DNA of 64,000 nucleotides, from the NCBI GenBank assembly GCA_959347315.1, contig OY365806.1:22334900-22398899 (forward strand), written 5' to 3'. The notes beneath the pieces are model-generated. The model saw only the letters and a program-made list of their open reading frames with translations. It was not told the DNA's origin and did no database searches. The stretch's first letter is position 1. The number at the start of each line of letters is the position of its first letter. Position numbers and translations under genes: made by a program. Of the stretch, positions 1 through 16,748 are shown one piece after another. This DNA comes from Bimastos eiseni. Taxonomy: Eukaryota; Annelida; Clitellata; Crassiclitellata; Lumbricidae.

Positions 1-120
1 CAGCAAAACATGGGTGAGCCATGTTTTGCCTACTAAATGAATGATGGACCATTTACAGTTGGCTGTTTTTTTTCATTTTAAATGCCGACCTAGGAAAACC
101 AGGATTGAATGACAGTCTAA

Positions 121-2971
<2,851 letters not shown>

Positions 2972-3443
2972 AACTCTGGACTGAGACATCGTAACAATTA
3001 GGGTCGTGTATGTATGTATGTATGTGTGAGAGAGAGAAGCGTGTGGTTTTTTCTACTGCCAGTCTGCTGCTTCTGATTATATTTCTTTCAGGTATCTTAC
3101 TATGCTCTGAGGTCTTCCACTGGATGCATACTGTGGCTAGCATGTTTCTGTGTAGATTTTGAATGCAAGCTTGTTGAAACATGTGCACTTTCTCTATTCT
3201 GGTGTTGCATGAAATGATGTGTAACAGATAAATGGAAAGCCTAGAGTGATCTCAGAATAACCTGTGAAATGATTACTCTGCTGTTACAATAACAGGCTTT
3301 AACATGTATATATTAGTTAACGTTTACTTGTACAATAATTGCTAATTAGGATTAAAAATTAAAACATTGATATACATCTGATACAAAAAATATACATATT
3401 GTGCTTTATAGAGGTATAATTGCAATTGGTAAGTACCGGGTGC

Positions 3444-3836
3444 CAATGTTCCCTCTAAGCTGTGCGCATGTGTGCGCGCACATGGGCCATGGAGCGCACA
3501 CAAGAATTTAGTGTGCACACAATCATTTTTGCAAAAATAACGATTCATGATTTCTATTTTTATGAAACCACGAAAATCTGGTCTCCAAGCCGGCTGCAGC
3601 CTACCTTACTGCAGAAACGTTGGTTCCTTGGCTGATACGTTCCCTTATTTATCTGTAGACAATGAAATTTTCTTAGGTTATCAGAACTAGTCACCATAGA
3701 ATGTTAGATATGGTCTTAATTTAGCTATCATCGCATTCAACTCTGACCTGCGCACAAAAGTGTAAACCATATTTAAAATGTTGCACATGCAAAATTTCGT
3801 GCACACACTATCTCCAAATAATTAGAGGGAACATTG
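3444..3836. mobile_element. hAT-type miniature inverted-repeat element
   Basis: Starts CAATGTTCCCTCTAA and ends with the exact inverse TTAGAGGGAACATTG. It is flanked by an 8-bp duplication, ccgggtgc at 3436-3443 and ccgggtac at 3837-3844 (7 of 8 identical). Eight-base duplications with C-A...T-G ends are typical of hAT transposons. There is no open frame for a transposase, so it would move only with help. The interior is rich in GTGCGC/GCACAC. Confidence 0.85.
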
Positions 3837-5801
3837 CCGGGTACTAAGTTCTATTGTGCTGGTGTCTTATTCATAATCAGGTCAATATTCAGATGAGCAT
3901 GATTGGCTTGCAAGACAGGGCATGGCGGATGAGCAATTTGAGAGCGGAATGAAACGAAATGACACAAGTGACTGAGCAGAGTGCACATAAACAATTCCAC
4001 CATAGAATATGGGTTCCAAATATTAAGCCCAGCAACCAAAAAGCTTTCTCATGAAGAACAGTTCTTGATAGAGGTATGACCAGACAAAGGTAATTAGATG
4101 TCCTCATTGAGTAATGATAAGTCTGGGAATGAGAACTGATTTAAATATTGTTATTGACCGGAGTTCACAGTTTTATAAACTATAAGTTATTTGGAATTAT
4201 TTAACACTGATAATAAGGAATTTGGTTGATTTCAGTTGTTGGAGGCTCTGAGAGTTCTGAATAGATTTACTCACAGGTGCAAATTGCAAAGTAAGCTGAA
4301 CTGGTGGGAAGTGTCTTCAGAGTTTAGCAGTGATAGCATCAGCAGTGCCTTGATCCAAACTGAGTTTAGGCCTTGTGCAGCTGGACAAATATGATGACCA
4401 CAAAATGGGAGTACTGCTTAAAGCTGCCACTCCTTTTACTGTAATAATGAAATATTGTATACTGGTTTATATGGCTTCTGTTTCGAAGAAACTTACTTAC
4501 ATCATTGAATAGTTACAATGCAAAATCAAACATAGCTGCTGTCTGATTGTCTGCTTATTATGTAGCATAAGCTACACTACACTAACCACTTGGTACAAGT
4601 TATCAACAGCTTTTTAAGGAAGCCACTATAGCAAGTTCTACTAGTTACCACTACTAATGACTGTTGGATCAAGTGATGCAGCAAATTTTATAAATAGGGA
4701 TCTTCTCAAAGGTATTATTTTGATGTGCATTTGAACATTAAAATCCTATCAGAGGTGAAACTGTTTAAAATTGTTGCATTTTATGTATTGGATCTACATT
4801 TATATTTTCTGATCGGTTTTGTGTATATTTTGTGTCTGTTGTTTCAATTTTATCTGAATTATATGGTGTGTGCCAGTTATGAGACTGAAATTCATGGTCA
4901 GAGAAGTATTCATAACCAAAAAAAACAGTTTTACTATACTAAACTTGAAGTTAGGTCACTTAAATGCACAAATCAGCATTTTGTACAGTAATAATTTTAT
5001 GTTAAAGTAACGTAATGAAAGAGGCAAAATCATGGGACTTTCATGCCAAATGCTACAACCTCCGGTCACCATACACACACCACTTCAGTTTAAGGATTCA
5101 TATCTCCTATTTGTTTATAAGTTGAAATATTGTAGGTAATCCACAATTGTGAATTATGCTTAACAGAATCTTACACGAATTTGTATATATGCCTATAAAA
5201 CTTGATTAAGACACCATTTAATCTAGAAAATAGGTCGTGTTCGGTTAAATGACTTTTATTATGCAATTATAAAGGTACCTATATTAGACATGTTTGCAGC
5301 TGGTGTAGTAGTCCTACAAGGTAGCTTAATTGTAAATAATTTGATCAACCTCGGTGTAGTGTGTCTGATCTTGTGTTATTCTAAATGTGGTTGTAGTGCA
5401 ATGTATGAAGTAACTATTGGCTGTGAGGGCAATTGGTTAGTCATATGATCTTCCCATTAAAGTACAGTTGATTCACTCACTTTAAAGCCAAATTCACCAG
5501 AGGTCAACAGTGGGAGAGAAATCTTAAATATGTGCCAGAACCCATAATGTTGACCAGTAGAAAGATAGCTTTGGTGCAAGAACATTTCTACTATATTATT
5601 AATCAGGACACTACTTCTAAATACTGGATAAAAAAGAAGTGATCATTCTGCAACCAAATACAATCTATGCATACTGTAACTAAATTACAACGTTGGTGGT
5701 GTTAAAACCATTCTGAGCAAAACTATTGTGTTTATTTGAGATTTTATTACACTAGAAAACTACTATAAAGAAACGACCATTTTCAGAAGACTAGACAACT
5801 T

Positions 5802-5839
5802 AATGGCAAGAATGTAGTCGAATGGCAAGAATGTAGTCG
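5802..5839. repeat. Perfect 19-bp tandem duplication
   Basis: AATGGCAAGAATGTAGTCG occurs twice back to back, at 5802-5820 and 5821-5839, with no mismatch. This looks like a recent slippage event. Confidence 0.9.
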
Positions 5840-6077
5840 ACTGTAACAATTAACAACATATTGAATGTAGGCAACTAACAATGCAACTTATCACTTTTCT
5901 GTCTATTTTTCTAATAAACAGTTGCACAAACTATCGGTTTATAAAATAACTGCAATATCTTCAAGCACCATTAAACTGGAAATTTCATTTAACAACGTCT
6001 GCAGCTGGACTTTTCAAGACAATCGGTCACTGTGAAATATAAGCATTCAACTGTCAAAGAGTACTTATTCATTCAGA

Positions 6078-9000
6078 TCAGAGCCACATCTTCCAGTCAT
6101 AGTTCTTGTTAGATGAATGTGTGAAAGAAGGCAATCCTGGTGACACCAGTTTCCACTTCCCATCTGGATTCTGCAGACAGCACGACACGGCACAATATGG
6201 CACCTTGGAAACGCGCTCCCGGAAAGCTTTCGGCGTCAGTTTCAAGTTGCCAATAAGCTGCCTAATGCAAACATCGACACTTCCTTTGTGACTGACGAGT
6301 AAAATATTGCTACCTGAAATAAACAAATGTAGACAAAACTTAAATTACAATTTTACAGGCTTAAGACTAGCCATGTACAAATAAGTAGGTTTTTATTAAT
6401 TAATAAAAGTATAGGTGTTACCAGTGGTGTGTGACTGTGACTTGCCTTTTGTTAATTTATTAGAGATTCATGTAATATTAAAATGTTTTATGAATCCAAT
6501 CCAAAACGAGATATTGGATTCATAAAACGTAAAAAGCAGTTACCTTTCAAAGTATAAATTAGCATAACTAAGCATGGTCAGCATTTTAGAAACTATTCAA
6601 AGACAAGCCAATTCTTATTCAACTTAAAACAGGTATTGGTTATCTGGAAGAACTCTTGTAAATGTTAAGCACAAGAAAACCACCGTAAATACCATCATTT
6701 TGGTGTCTTTCCGCAATGGTGCTGGTGACTTTGTGACATCGGTCATAGTAATCAGAAATTGTTTCCTTGATGTCAAATGTGTTCCACATAGGCTGATAAC
6801 TAACATCGATGTTATATCCTGCTGTAACCAACTCTTCTGGCGTCATGAACACTGGCAGCCCAGTCTGATGCCAAGCCATCCACTCAAAAATGCCTGGCTC
6901 AATGTGTATGGGTCTGCTGATGCCTAGGCCTAACAGAACAATCAACGACGAATATAATTATTATAATCATCGTAAAAACATTACCGTTTAAAACTCTAAC
7001 AATGAGAGTGCACAAAAAGTGACTGGGAAACCAATGCAGCTCATTGTTAAAGTGCTAACAAATACTGTTACACGGATTGCAATACAACTGTTCACGTTAA
7101 GCAGATAAATTTAGGATCAAACAGAGAGAGATAGACAGACAGAGACAGAGAGAAAGGCAGGCAGCTAGGCAGGCAGACAGACAGACGGACAAACAGAGAG
7201 AGAGAGACAGAGAAAGAGACAGAGAAAAAGAGAGAGACAGTGAGAGACAGAGAGAGACAGAAAGAGACAGAGAGAAGTGAACCACTGACAGTAGAAGAGA
7301 CAAATGCAAGATGCTCTATCAAAAGCAGGCGCATGTCGCAAATCACAGTTTCCAGATAACAGCCAAATATAACACGAAGGATGAATTATGTGTGTTTTGA
7401 GTTTGAATCAAATTCGAGTAACAGAGTTATTACTTCATCCAAAAATTATAGTTGGGTGATGAAACTTTGTGTTAGTGTTATTTTTTACCCTTTTCTGGAA
7501 ATTGTGAGTTGTGACATATGCCTGCTTTTGATAGAGCATCTCACAAATTTAGTTTCAGATAATGCAGCATAGATAATCATTACCAGATAAGATGCTGTCA
7601 GCCGTCTGAATACACCGTAATGCCGGTGAGCAATAGACATGACTGAACGTTATCTTCTTTTCAGACATCGTTTCACCTAAGTAAAAATTAAATGACCACA
7701 TAAGCTTACACAAATATAAATACATCCACATAGATGACAAGTACACAAATAAATCCTGCATGCATACATAAAGCCCAATCATTTTGCAGTGACAAAATTT
7801 GGTAAAACTTCTATTGAATATAGCATGTTAAGGGCCCACAATCTTCTTAAAATAAAACCACCACTGCATAAATCAAACACCATCTGGACCACAGCTGACA
7901 CCATAATGATGCATATCATAAAAAGAATAGAATACACTATAAAATTAATAAAATTAGTACATTTCTTAGGTGTAGAAGAAAGGAGTATTGATCAATTCAA
8001 CTCAATTTATTGCATGGAAGCAATAAACACACTTTCGCCATTAAACAAGTACAAGCGAAAATTAACCATCATTCAGCAGCAAAAATAAGTATATAGAAAC
8101 TAATATTTGAAAACAAATGGAACACAGAAGGAGTCCAGTTTAATGGGTCCAATGCATTATAGCCTCAATTAACATATTTATGGATGGATGCACAACATAA
8201 AATAATTCTACTTGTCTAGTAACTAACACTTGCATTAAGGACAAACTCAAAAGAATGAACAACATTCTCAAACGGAGTATCAATTTCCAGAGATAATTTT
8301 TATGGTCATGTGCCAAACAGGGGAACTGAAAAATCCCAAGGCACTGTGGCATGTACATGGCAGCTTGTTACAATTGGGACCCCAGTAGATTACTGAAAAC
8401 TTGCAGACATCCACGAGGACCGATAGATTACTAAACTCTGCCTTCTTCCTAGTGACAATTGTATGGGAGATTATGGGTATACTACTATACTTGTACATGA
8501 AATCAAAAATCTGCAAATAACGGATCTGGGTCATGTTCAGTGGCTTTAAATAAGCAAACAGGTGTCTCATGTGTCAAGTATGGAGATTTAGCTATAGTAC
8601 GTAGTCTTTTTTGTAGCGTTATTTATTTCTTAAGATGTATATCAGCGGTTTTCAACCAGTGGTACGCATACCCCTACTAAATATTGTAAAATAATTTTCT
8701 TGTTATTATTTTGTTCTATGTTATCTATTCTGTATTGTCACAAAAGTAATGTCACAGCTTCCTCTAATTAAATAAATTACCAAAGACAAGTTTTTTTCTT
8801 AGGGGGGTATGGAGTATGGACACAAATAATTTTTTTGCTTGGCAGTACAACAAAAACAAAGGTTGGGAACCACTGATGTATATCATAAGTTGAGATCCAT
8901 ATCATGTTACAATAAGTGATGAAGGGTTAGCTCAGGGGCAGAGGCGGCAATCACCCAATGAGAGGAGTAGGAATTGTGGGAGGGACACACGTAAATTGTC

Positions 9001-10581
9001 CCCTCTCTGTAAAAGGTTGGGAACTTGTCCCCCTCGATCTCCCCGGGATCGTCTCCCCTGCTCAGGGGTCTCCAAAGTTTTCCAGCGGGGGCCACATTGG
9101 TGACTTTTTAAGGCTCCGCGGGCCAAAACTGTCAAACTGAAATTTACCCAAAAACTGCAAATGAATAACTGTAAACAGACTATTTATTCCAGAGGTCTGA
9201 GGCAGTGCACAGAATTTCAATACAGAGTATCAATATCAATTAACATTGCGTTTCGTTAGTCCGCTGTTCCTAGTTAAAGCCCCTACACTCAGAGTCAATT
9301 TTTTCTTTTTCTTCCTTGAATCGATATTTATGAAATGGAAAAATCAAGAAGATAAAATAATTACTTGTTTTAAAATATTTATCTAATCCGAACGACAATG
9401 ACGGCCTCTTAATAACGTAAATAGTCTTATTTTACGCATAGAGCCATAGACTCACAGAGTCATAGACAAAAATGACGTAGAGAAACGATAAAAGTAAAAT
9501 ATGCACAGTGACACAGTCCCCATTTCTACAAACAGCTACATGGATTTTAGCAATAAGTATGTTAGAGTACAACAGCATTAAAATTATCAAAAAAGAAGTA
9601 CTTGGGCACATATTACTTTGCAGATTTCACAACAACTTGCACATATTTCCATTGTTTTAACTTTCATATATTTTTTTTCAAGGACAGATTAGAGACCTTA
9701 GTGGGCCGGATCTGGCCCGCAGGTCATACTTTGGAGACCCCTGCATTAGCTCACAGTAGTTAATTAAAATATAAATAGATAATAGGTGTTGAATTCTCTT
9801 GTGCACATTGTCTTATCTAAGAGAATATGCCATAAAACCAGCAAAGACAGAAAAACAGCTCACACATCACTCCCAACACATGTTTTACACTTATGAGCAG
9901 CAAAATCATCTTTAAAACATTACATTGCTTATAACCTTACTCTTGTTTGCTTATAATGTCACTCTTGTTGAGCCTACCAAGAAGTTTAGCCTGGAAAAGT
10001 CCTTGCACTGTCAGTGGTGAATCATCCACAAAACTCTCCGGGTTTCCCTTTCTCTGTGGCAGCGATTTTGGCATGTTCATATCAAAACGAGAATAGTTAC
10101 CTACAATCAAGCAAACAACATAATCATGACTGACTGCACATTCAACCATTATGTTTATAAGCATTCCAATTCCAATTCTGAGAAAAATGCTACATGCACA
10201 TAGTAAACTTTCAGTTTGTAATTGACTCTCTAAACCCAGTAAATATTTAATAAAAAAATCAATTTCTTCACAGTCTAAAATTTGCAGCAGAATGCTAAAT
10301 GAACAAACAGAAATCTTACCCTGAGCATCAAAACAGCATTGAATCCAACCGGTTCCAAACGTGAAGTCCACCCGCTCACCATGTCGAACCACAAAAAGAC
10401 GTTTGCCATTGCTCTCAACAGCCTCAGGTGGAGCAGACTTTTCCACTGATACGTTCCTTGATAGGTTCTCTTTTCGCTGAGATCTGCTCTGTCTAGGCTT
10501 TAAGTGGGTCTTGCTCAAAACCAGTGACCCTGTCCTATGAGTTGAGTCTGATTTAGCACCCTGTATCGTTGACCTCTGTTT
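6078..10581 (-). CDS. UBASH3/TULA-like histidine phosphatase, phosphoglycerate-mutase-type domain
   Basis: Coding exons in minus order: 10581-10320, 10100-9978, 7676-7584, 6929-6693 and 6313-6078 (TGA 6078-6080). All four internal introns are phase 1, giving 316 residues. The histidine-phosphatase signature is complete: LFVVRHGERVDF (first catalytic His), NMPKSLPQR, VYCSPALRCIQTA (phosphate-pocket Arg), EPGIFEW (acid) and NILLVSHKGS (second catalytic His). Order and spacing match the C-terminal half of UBASH3A/B, cytosolic tyrosine phosphatases that act on kinases such as Syk and ZAP-70. The exon at 10581-10320 begins with a basic, Ser-rich linker. An open frame continues upstream of its AG acceptor to ATG codons at 10629 and 10791, so an alternative first exon is possible. 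I recognised no UBA, 2H-phosphoesterase or SH3 exon before SNAP29 begins. Insect ecdysteroid-phosphate phosphatases are TULA relatives with only this domain, so a short form would have precedent. The 5' end is unresolved. Confidence 0.88.
7124..7276. repeat. AGAGAC/AGAG-rich microsatellite in a UBASH3-like intron
   Basis: About 150 bp of degenerate purine repeats (agagacagag, gcaggcag, gagaaagagac). It lies between coding exons 7584-7676 and 6693-6929 of the minus-strand gene. Leu/Ser-rich open frames on its minus strand are translations of this simple sequence. Confidence 0.9.
8643..8875. mobile_element. hAT-type miniature element with perfect 8-bp target duplication
   Basis: Begins CAGCGGTTTTCAACC and ends GGTTGGGAACCACTG (12 of 15 positions complementary). 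It is flanked on both sides by the identical octamer ATGTATAT (8635-8642 and 8876-8883). It is 233 bp with no coding capacity, and sits in an intron of the UBASH3-like gene. Confidence 0.9.
8933..9743. mobile_element. Composite hAT-type non-autonomous element
   Basis: The inner pair of ends is CAGGGGTCTCCAAAGT (from 9063) and ACTTTGGAGACCCCTG (to 9743), exact inverses. A second CAGGGG start lies at 8933, preceded by ggttagct; the sequence after 9743 is cattagct (6 of 8 match). The outer start may therefore be the true 5' terminus, with 8933-9062 an internal duplication or second insertion. The inner boundary has no good duplication. Subterminal motifs (ggccgg, ctggcccgcagg) resemble hAT termini seen widely in animals. 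No transposase frame is present. Confidence 0.7.
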
Positions 10582-13500
10582 CTGCAAAGAAACTGATATC
10601 GAAAGTTTGTTCTCATTTCCAGGGTTCATAATGACAAGTTTCACATGAATTTCAAATAGCAGCAAGCCAGACGGTAGAGCACCAGGTAAGAAATATGGTC
10701 TGCACCTGCCAACAAAGACAATTACACTTCCATTTCCACTCATAATCACAGGACAATTTCCAGTGAAGATTAAATCTACATTTAAAGTCATACAGATGCA
10801 GCTGAATGTCTTATGTTAGATGTATTCAATGGCAACTATTTAGGCCCCATTTAACTCTCATCAACTTCCTAGCACTGTATCATAATCTCTTCTACTCAAT
10901 GCCTTCTTTACCTTCTTTGTTGGAAACTCTTCCCTGCAATTCCTTTTCCGTTAAATCACATGTTCTCAATCTGTTCCTGAGCTTGATTCCATTCCCTAAT
11001 CGATTTGTGCCCTGCAATTCTACAGCATTATTTCAATTTTCCTCAAGTTACCTGGTGTAAATAACTGATAAACATATAATAGTTAGATCGGAATATGTTA
11101 CAAGGAAGCTACCGAACAAATCTATTCAGTCAGGATATCAAACAGACAAAATGTCTATGGCAGAAAGTTAGGCCAAAACACAAACTAAAATTTTGTTTCT
11201 ATATGGTCAGAAACGCACACAAATTTGTGGGTACAGACTTTCGTCCATGTGCAACCTTCAGCATATGCACAATGTTGAAAACACATAATGTTTAATATGT
11301 GTTGTGAGGGCCGGTTAGGGTCAAGTTTGGTGTCGCGATGGTACGTTAAGGCAAAGGTGTTTTTTGGGAGGGGGGAGTTTTGGCTGCAGAAATACTACGG
11401 GCAAACTATTACAATCTGAGGTTTTAACTTGCCCGTAATGTATAGTATGCGAATCAGTTAGAGAAAATAAAAACCCCGATTATAATAGTTAGCATTGATT
11501 AAGCAATGAATAAACTTGAGAACAGCAGTGAAGTGATAGTGCTTAGGGATTCTTCGTCGACAACACGAGCGAGAGCACTCTGGATACCTCAAATGCAGGT
11601 CCTTCATTACAAACGAATGATAAAAAAATACTCAGTCTCTCCCGTTCTCTATTTGATTTGCGCTTAGTCCAAGTATATTTTCATATACTGCCAAACTAGA
11701 TAAGATAGGCAATGCACAGTACCCGTACGGAATGTCGATTTAAACTATTAATTTCGTTGACATCCGTCAGCTGCGTATAATTCGTCGATTATACGTCTGA
11801 AATCGATATAAATATCGTAGCTAAAAAAAATAATCTTGCCAAGGAAACTTTACCAGCACCGAACTAAGTAAAACAGCACTATGAAGAAAGTTCACTTACA
11901 TCAATTTACTACTCTAGCATCGAAAACCGGTTTTCGATTCCCCAAGTAAAATATAATGCATTTTCGGTTATTCTATTACATGACACAACAGTAACAGATG
12001 ATAACAAGTTTCATAGTTGAGCAACCTGCAATAACCTATCTATATTGCTGCTCATTAATTTTTACCACATCATCTAGCAATGGAAGGATATGTCAACCCC
12101 GCTCATCACTTCTTGTACTATTATTTTCACTATTACTTTTAGTAGCAGCAGTACTAGTATTATACGTTCGCCCTGGTTGAGACAGGTTTTTGGGCTTGGA
12201 GAGGAGGAAGACGGTGGCCCTGGATTCACCATCCTCTCTACTGGTTGTCCGAGGTGTTCCCCAAGAGAACGGTGAAGGTTTCGAGTCAATAGGTTTAAAA
12301 GTGTGCAATTGCATGCAAAGTACATATCCACATGACTGACTGTGCAAACGCATATCTCCCAAACCACCCATTCATTCATGATGAGGTAAAAGAAGAAAAG
12401 GTGTGGCGCTTCTGGCGAATGAGAAGGAAACTTTGGGGTACAGGTTTATTGGCGTGGAGACCTGGAAGACGGCGTCTGCGGGTTCACAAACCCCTCGACT
12501 GCGTGTCCGAGGTGTTCCCGAGCCAACGGTGAAGGTTTCGAGTGAATAACTCTAAAACTGTGCAAATGCATCGCCGGACAAAGAGATACACAGACAGACA
12601 GAATTCTCTCTTTATTCCTATAGATGAGGTTTATAAAGTTAAATGGCCCATCAGGATTGCAGAAGTTACGGGGAGCATTGTCCTACGGTCCGGAAATAGG
12701 GAACTTAAACGACGTCCATTCCAAAGAGCAGCCGTGGTGAAGAATCTCACCATATCAATAAATTGAAATGTCACCAGGGTTTGGGTCATACGGCCACTAC
12801 ATAAACACGAGTAAACTATTTTGCATTTAGGTGGGAATAATATGGATTTCACTGATGACTTTATTGATGGGTAAAGTACTGCAAAGCGCAACTGCATCAA
12901 ATTCACACAGGGCGGCCATATAAAGGCATTGATATATAGGAAAGTATTATGACAATGTCCCTATAAATTATTGTTTTTTATCGTTATTTGAGCAAGGCCA
13001 TCATTGAGCCAAAATTAGAAAGGCCACGGCACAAAGACAAACCGACATAGGTATAATTTGCAAGCTCTGAAAAAATAATGCTCATTATTTTCTTGAAGAA
13101 AGGTCTTAATTTGAGCCCATTATAGCTCAGGACAATTGTCAAATATAATCACCATCATGATTATAATTATCATCTTCAATGAATTGTTACAATTATTATT
13201 ATCATCACTATATTAAAATCACTAAACGGTCACAAAGGGATGCGATGCACAATTTCATAAACTCACTTTATAGACAAAATTTACAGTGACAAAATAGCAA
13301 TGCATTTTTATATTTTTCTTTTAGCTTTCTTGACAGCAGCACCTAGACCATAACTGATTAGGTGCAGGAGGTTCAGCCAAGATGGCATTAACATTGGTGG
13401 CCTATGTGAGGTAATATTACTACTCTCCCACTGGACGAGATTATCAAAATCGTTGCTAAATTTCAACAATTTCAACAGACCTACTGATCATAACATTTAT

Positions 13501-16500
13501 GCACATAATAACTCATTATATGGGTCACATAACAGACAACGGTGCAAATTTATTCACACACATACATAAATGCATTTTATATTCAGAAGTTATTCGATCC
13601 TTAAATCAGATAATATACACAACAAGTCACTTTTAGTCAAAAATCATCCCAATTGTTGAGAAAATTAAATTGAAACACTAGCTATAGACTTGTCTGGTCT
13701 GAACAGAGAAAAAGGTTTCTTAAATATTTCTAATCTTAATGAGTCTGAAAATGTATAACCAGTAAATCAACTATAAGAGCTGGATTTATTTAAAACTTTA
13801 ATATAATCAGTGTGCAACATAAATAATACACATTACCACACTTGAAACCTACTGAATGTGGATTTAATATATCAGTTACATTTATAGTTCAATGCAAGCC
13901 CAAGAATTGTCATAAAACAAATGCGACAGTTGGCATCGTGAAATCCAGTCAGGAGAATCTGCACATTCCACTAGTTTGTAAAGTTCCAGTAATTACTTCG
14001 ATGCTGACGTGGCAAAACAAAATCCCTTAAAATTTAATCACAGCATTCTCAATTGAAGCACACAACAACTGGCCCAACAAAAACCTATCAGATTTATTGG
14101 CTTGACAAGCTTTCTCCACATCATCTACCAAACACAATTTGTACTCTGATGCATCTTTATCTCTGGTCCATCTTTATATCTGGAGTTGATTAACAAAATC
14201 TAGAGTAAACAAAATGATCCAAAGTAATAGCCTACATCAAAGACCAATGAGAAGAAACCATCGGATTTAATGTTGTTGACTAGCAAAGCACAGTCCTAAA
14301 GAACCAAACCTACTCATAGCCGGAAACCAGGCCAGTCCGAAATAAAAACATGAAAACTTTTTAATTAGGAGGAAGCATAGAAACTGGATGCATGGTCTAA
14401 CAAGCATTGCCAAAATTGGACACAAGAGAATTTAACCATAAGCACCCAACAAATTCAAACTACTGATGGATACCTTCTTCATAGACAAGCATTGCGTTTA
14501 ATGTTTACATTCACAAGGCTACAATTTGGCAGCTAACTATGTCTTAACAATAACTGCAAATGTAAATAATTAAATAATGCATAAACCATAACACAATGTG
14601 CCACCAAATTATCTTTAATTAATCCACAAAATCAGACCCTGTTCAAATGTAGTATTCAGTAAAACTGCCATTGTAAACCACATTATATCATAAATAATTT
14701 CAAACAACATAGTCTGAATGTCTACAGTTTTGTTTGAAGTATGTCTCACAAAGGTTTATTATAATATATAATTTGATAGATGGTGAATTGTAACTAAGTG
14801 GCATAGCATCTGTAATAATTACATTAAACTTTAATCAAGGACAAAGGGTGAATGCAACAGTATTGCAATGTCTCAATTTCTCAGTCACAGCTAGATCATG
14901 AAATGTAACAAATAAGCCAATAAAGAAAGGAGCTATAAGGATTTTTATTGTTGAAATTCAAAACTGTATTAATACAATGAAATAAATCAACTTGGACATA
15001 CTAAAACAACAAATTTTAAACAGCCAAAATATTTTATTCTCTAAAGCTTGTGAGAGCAGCTTGGACAAAAGAATTTAAAAGATATTGATAAGCATCATGT
15101 GAAAATGGAGTCCCAAAAGTGTATTTTATACAGTTATTTGCAGCTAATGTAATAACCAACGTAAATGCATGTTTGAAGCTTGTACTTAGATACAGCACAG
15201 TATACATAAACCAGTACTCCATTTACAATACGAATACTCTGGTCTTTCAGTTTATGTGCACAATGAATATATTCATCAAGTGTTTACAGGGATGAGTGAA
15301 CTATTCAGACAGCAATACAACTGATTTTTCCATTCCTCAGGATAAAATTCCAACATAATTCATTTGTAACCCCAAAACCAATTACATCTTACAAGGAAGC
15401 AGATGAATCAGTAGTAGCCAAGGGTGCACTGAAGAAGCTATGCAGGCAGCTATGGTATCTCTATGAGGAGCAGAGAAACAGCTATGATAGGATCATGCAG
15501 CAGAAACAGATCGTCCCTAATCAAATTTCTAGATTAGCTTATATCGATAGAAAAATTTCAAGCACATGCAGGCAGAGGATGTCATCTGAGATCTTTATGT
15601 TGTCAGTGATACTGCAAAATGTTGGATAGCACTGGTGCAGGAGTACAATGCTTAGAGAACTAAAGATGACGAAGAGCAGTCACACTTCACTCTATAAGTT
15701 GCTGAAGAACACTAAAAGCACTATCCTGATTGCAAGAGGGCAACCTTTCCTTGGGTCTGGTAATTCAACAGGCTAAGACAAAGGTACTGGTAATAGTTTA
15801 ACAAAACAGTGCTTCAGTAACACACATTTGTTCAATTGTTCATGTCTTTACATCGTTTATCATATGGTCACAAAGACACGACAATGTCATTCAATTAATA
15901 TGTTACTAGTGCGAAAAGCCTTGTGGGAAAAGAAAAGTCGTAAAAATACGGCCAGAAAAGGATATACATGCATAAGTAAATAAACACACAAAGAAATCAG
16001 ACTCACTCTGTCTGAAAAAGTAAACCATCCAACTTAGGCAATTTTCATTTGGCAAACAGCCATACTTACCATAGGACACAATGATACAGCACATTTGTGT
16101 CACAAATAAACCCAGGTTAATGTGGACTAAGAAAACAGCATAAACAAGCTAAACTAGATGCAGATAAACTGTTTTAACTGCAATCTTATGACTTTGCAAA
16201 GTAAATGCAATGCAGAAGCAGGTACAAATAGAACCACTGATATTAGGCATACAAGTTTTAATACTGTTATTCTATTTCAAATTCTAATACCAGTCACTTC
16301 TAAAACACCGTAAATTTGAATGGAATACACAAAGCTTAAGTCACCCATCATGATTGTTTATCACCAGTATATTTTATTTTTCAACCTAATGTCTTCACAT
16401 TTATTTTTAAATCTCAAATATAACTATTTGCAGCATTAAAGATGAGCGTGAACTAAACATGACTGGGAAACCACTCGGTGTTTAAAGTGTTAACAGATTA

Positions 16501-16748
16501 AATAAGCACACCAGTAAATTTAAGTCATTCTCTGTATATATATATATAATCGTATATATACATATATATATTTATAACTTGTGTATATACATAAATTCGT
16601 CATTCAAAAGGACTATTCAGTTATTAATGGTTTCTAAAAATTAAAAAGTTCTGTGGGTACAAACATACAGTTATTTATCCATTGATACACAAATTGTAAG
16701 TCCAGACACCGAGGGAAACTTCGGAGGAATGCGAGAAGGCCGGGTCTG
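10582..16748. other. Intergenic region upstream of the UBASH3-like gene, including probable SNAP29 3' UTR
   Basis: No coding exon could be supported on either strand. 11300-11900 and 12150-12560 have more CpG than the surroundings and may include the promoter of the UBASH3-like gene. 12169-12290 and 12430-12550 are diverged copies of one sequence. 13000-16748 is AT-rich, without long open frames, and probably includes the 3' UTR of SNAP29. TA-rich simple sequence lies at about 16535-16575. Confidence 0.5.
12169..12550. repeat. Two diverged direct copies of an unidentified repeat
   Basis: The segment around 12180-12290 and the segment around 12430-12545 share an ordered series of motifs: caggttt, gcttggaga/gcgtggaga, gaagacgg, tgtccgaggtgttccc, acggtgaaggtttcgagt. 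After that both continue into aataggtttaaaa/aataactctaaaa and gtgcaa. Spacing is about 255 bp, so this looks like a local duplication or two copies of a short interspersed element. Confidence 0.7.

Larger units (their letters stand above)
2972..6077. other. Tail-to-tail intergenic region between the CSK-like and UBASH3-like genes
   Basis: No convincing gene. It begins with the CSK 3' untranslated region, including a short TATG/GA run at 3008-3036. It holds one hAT-type miniature element (3444-3836) and a 19-bp tandem duplication (5802-5839). Candidate polyadenylation signals for the minus-strand gene (TTTATT on the plus strand) lie near 5731. The rest is AT-rich unique-looking sequence. Confidence 0.6.

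Noticed and set aside
7092..7346. Ser/Leu-rich frames on the minus strand
   Set aside because: They are read from the AGAGAC microsatellite in an intron.
15034..15222. 62-codon minus frame that could be a missing UBASH3 2H-domain exon
   Set aside because: Similarity was a few residues only, no splice phase agreement, and it is in probable SNAP29 3' UTR.
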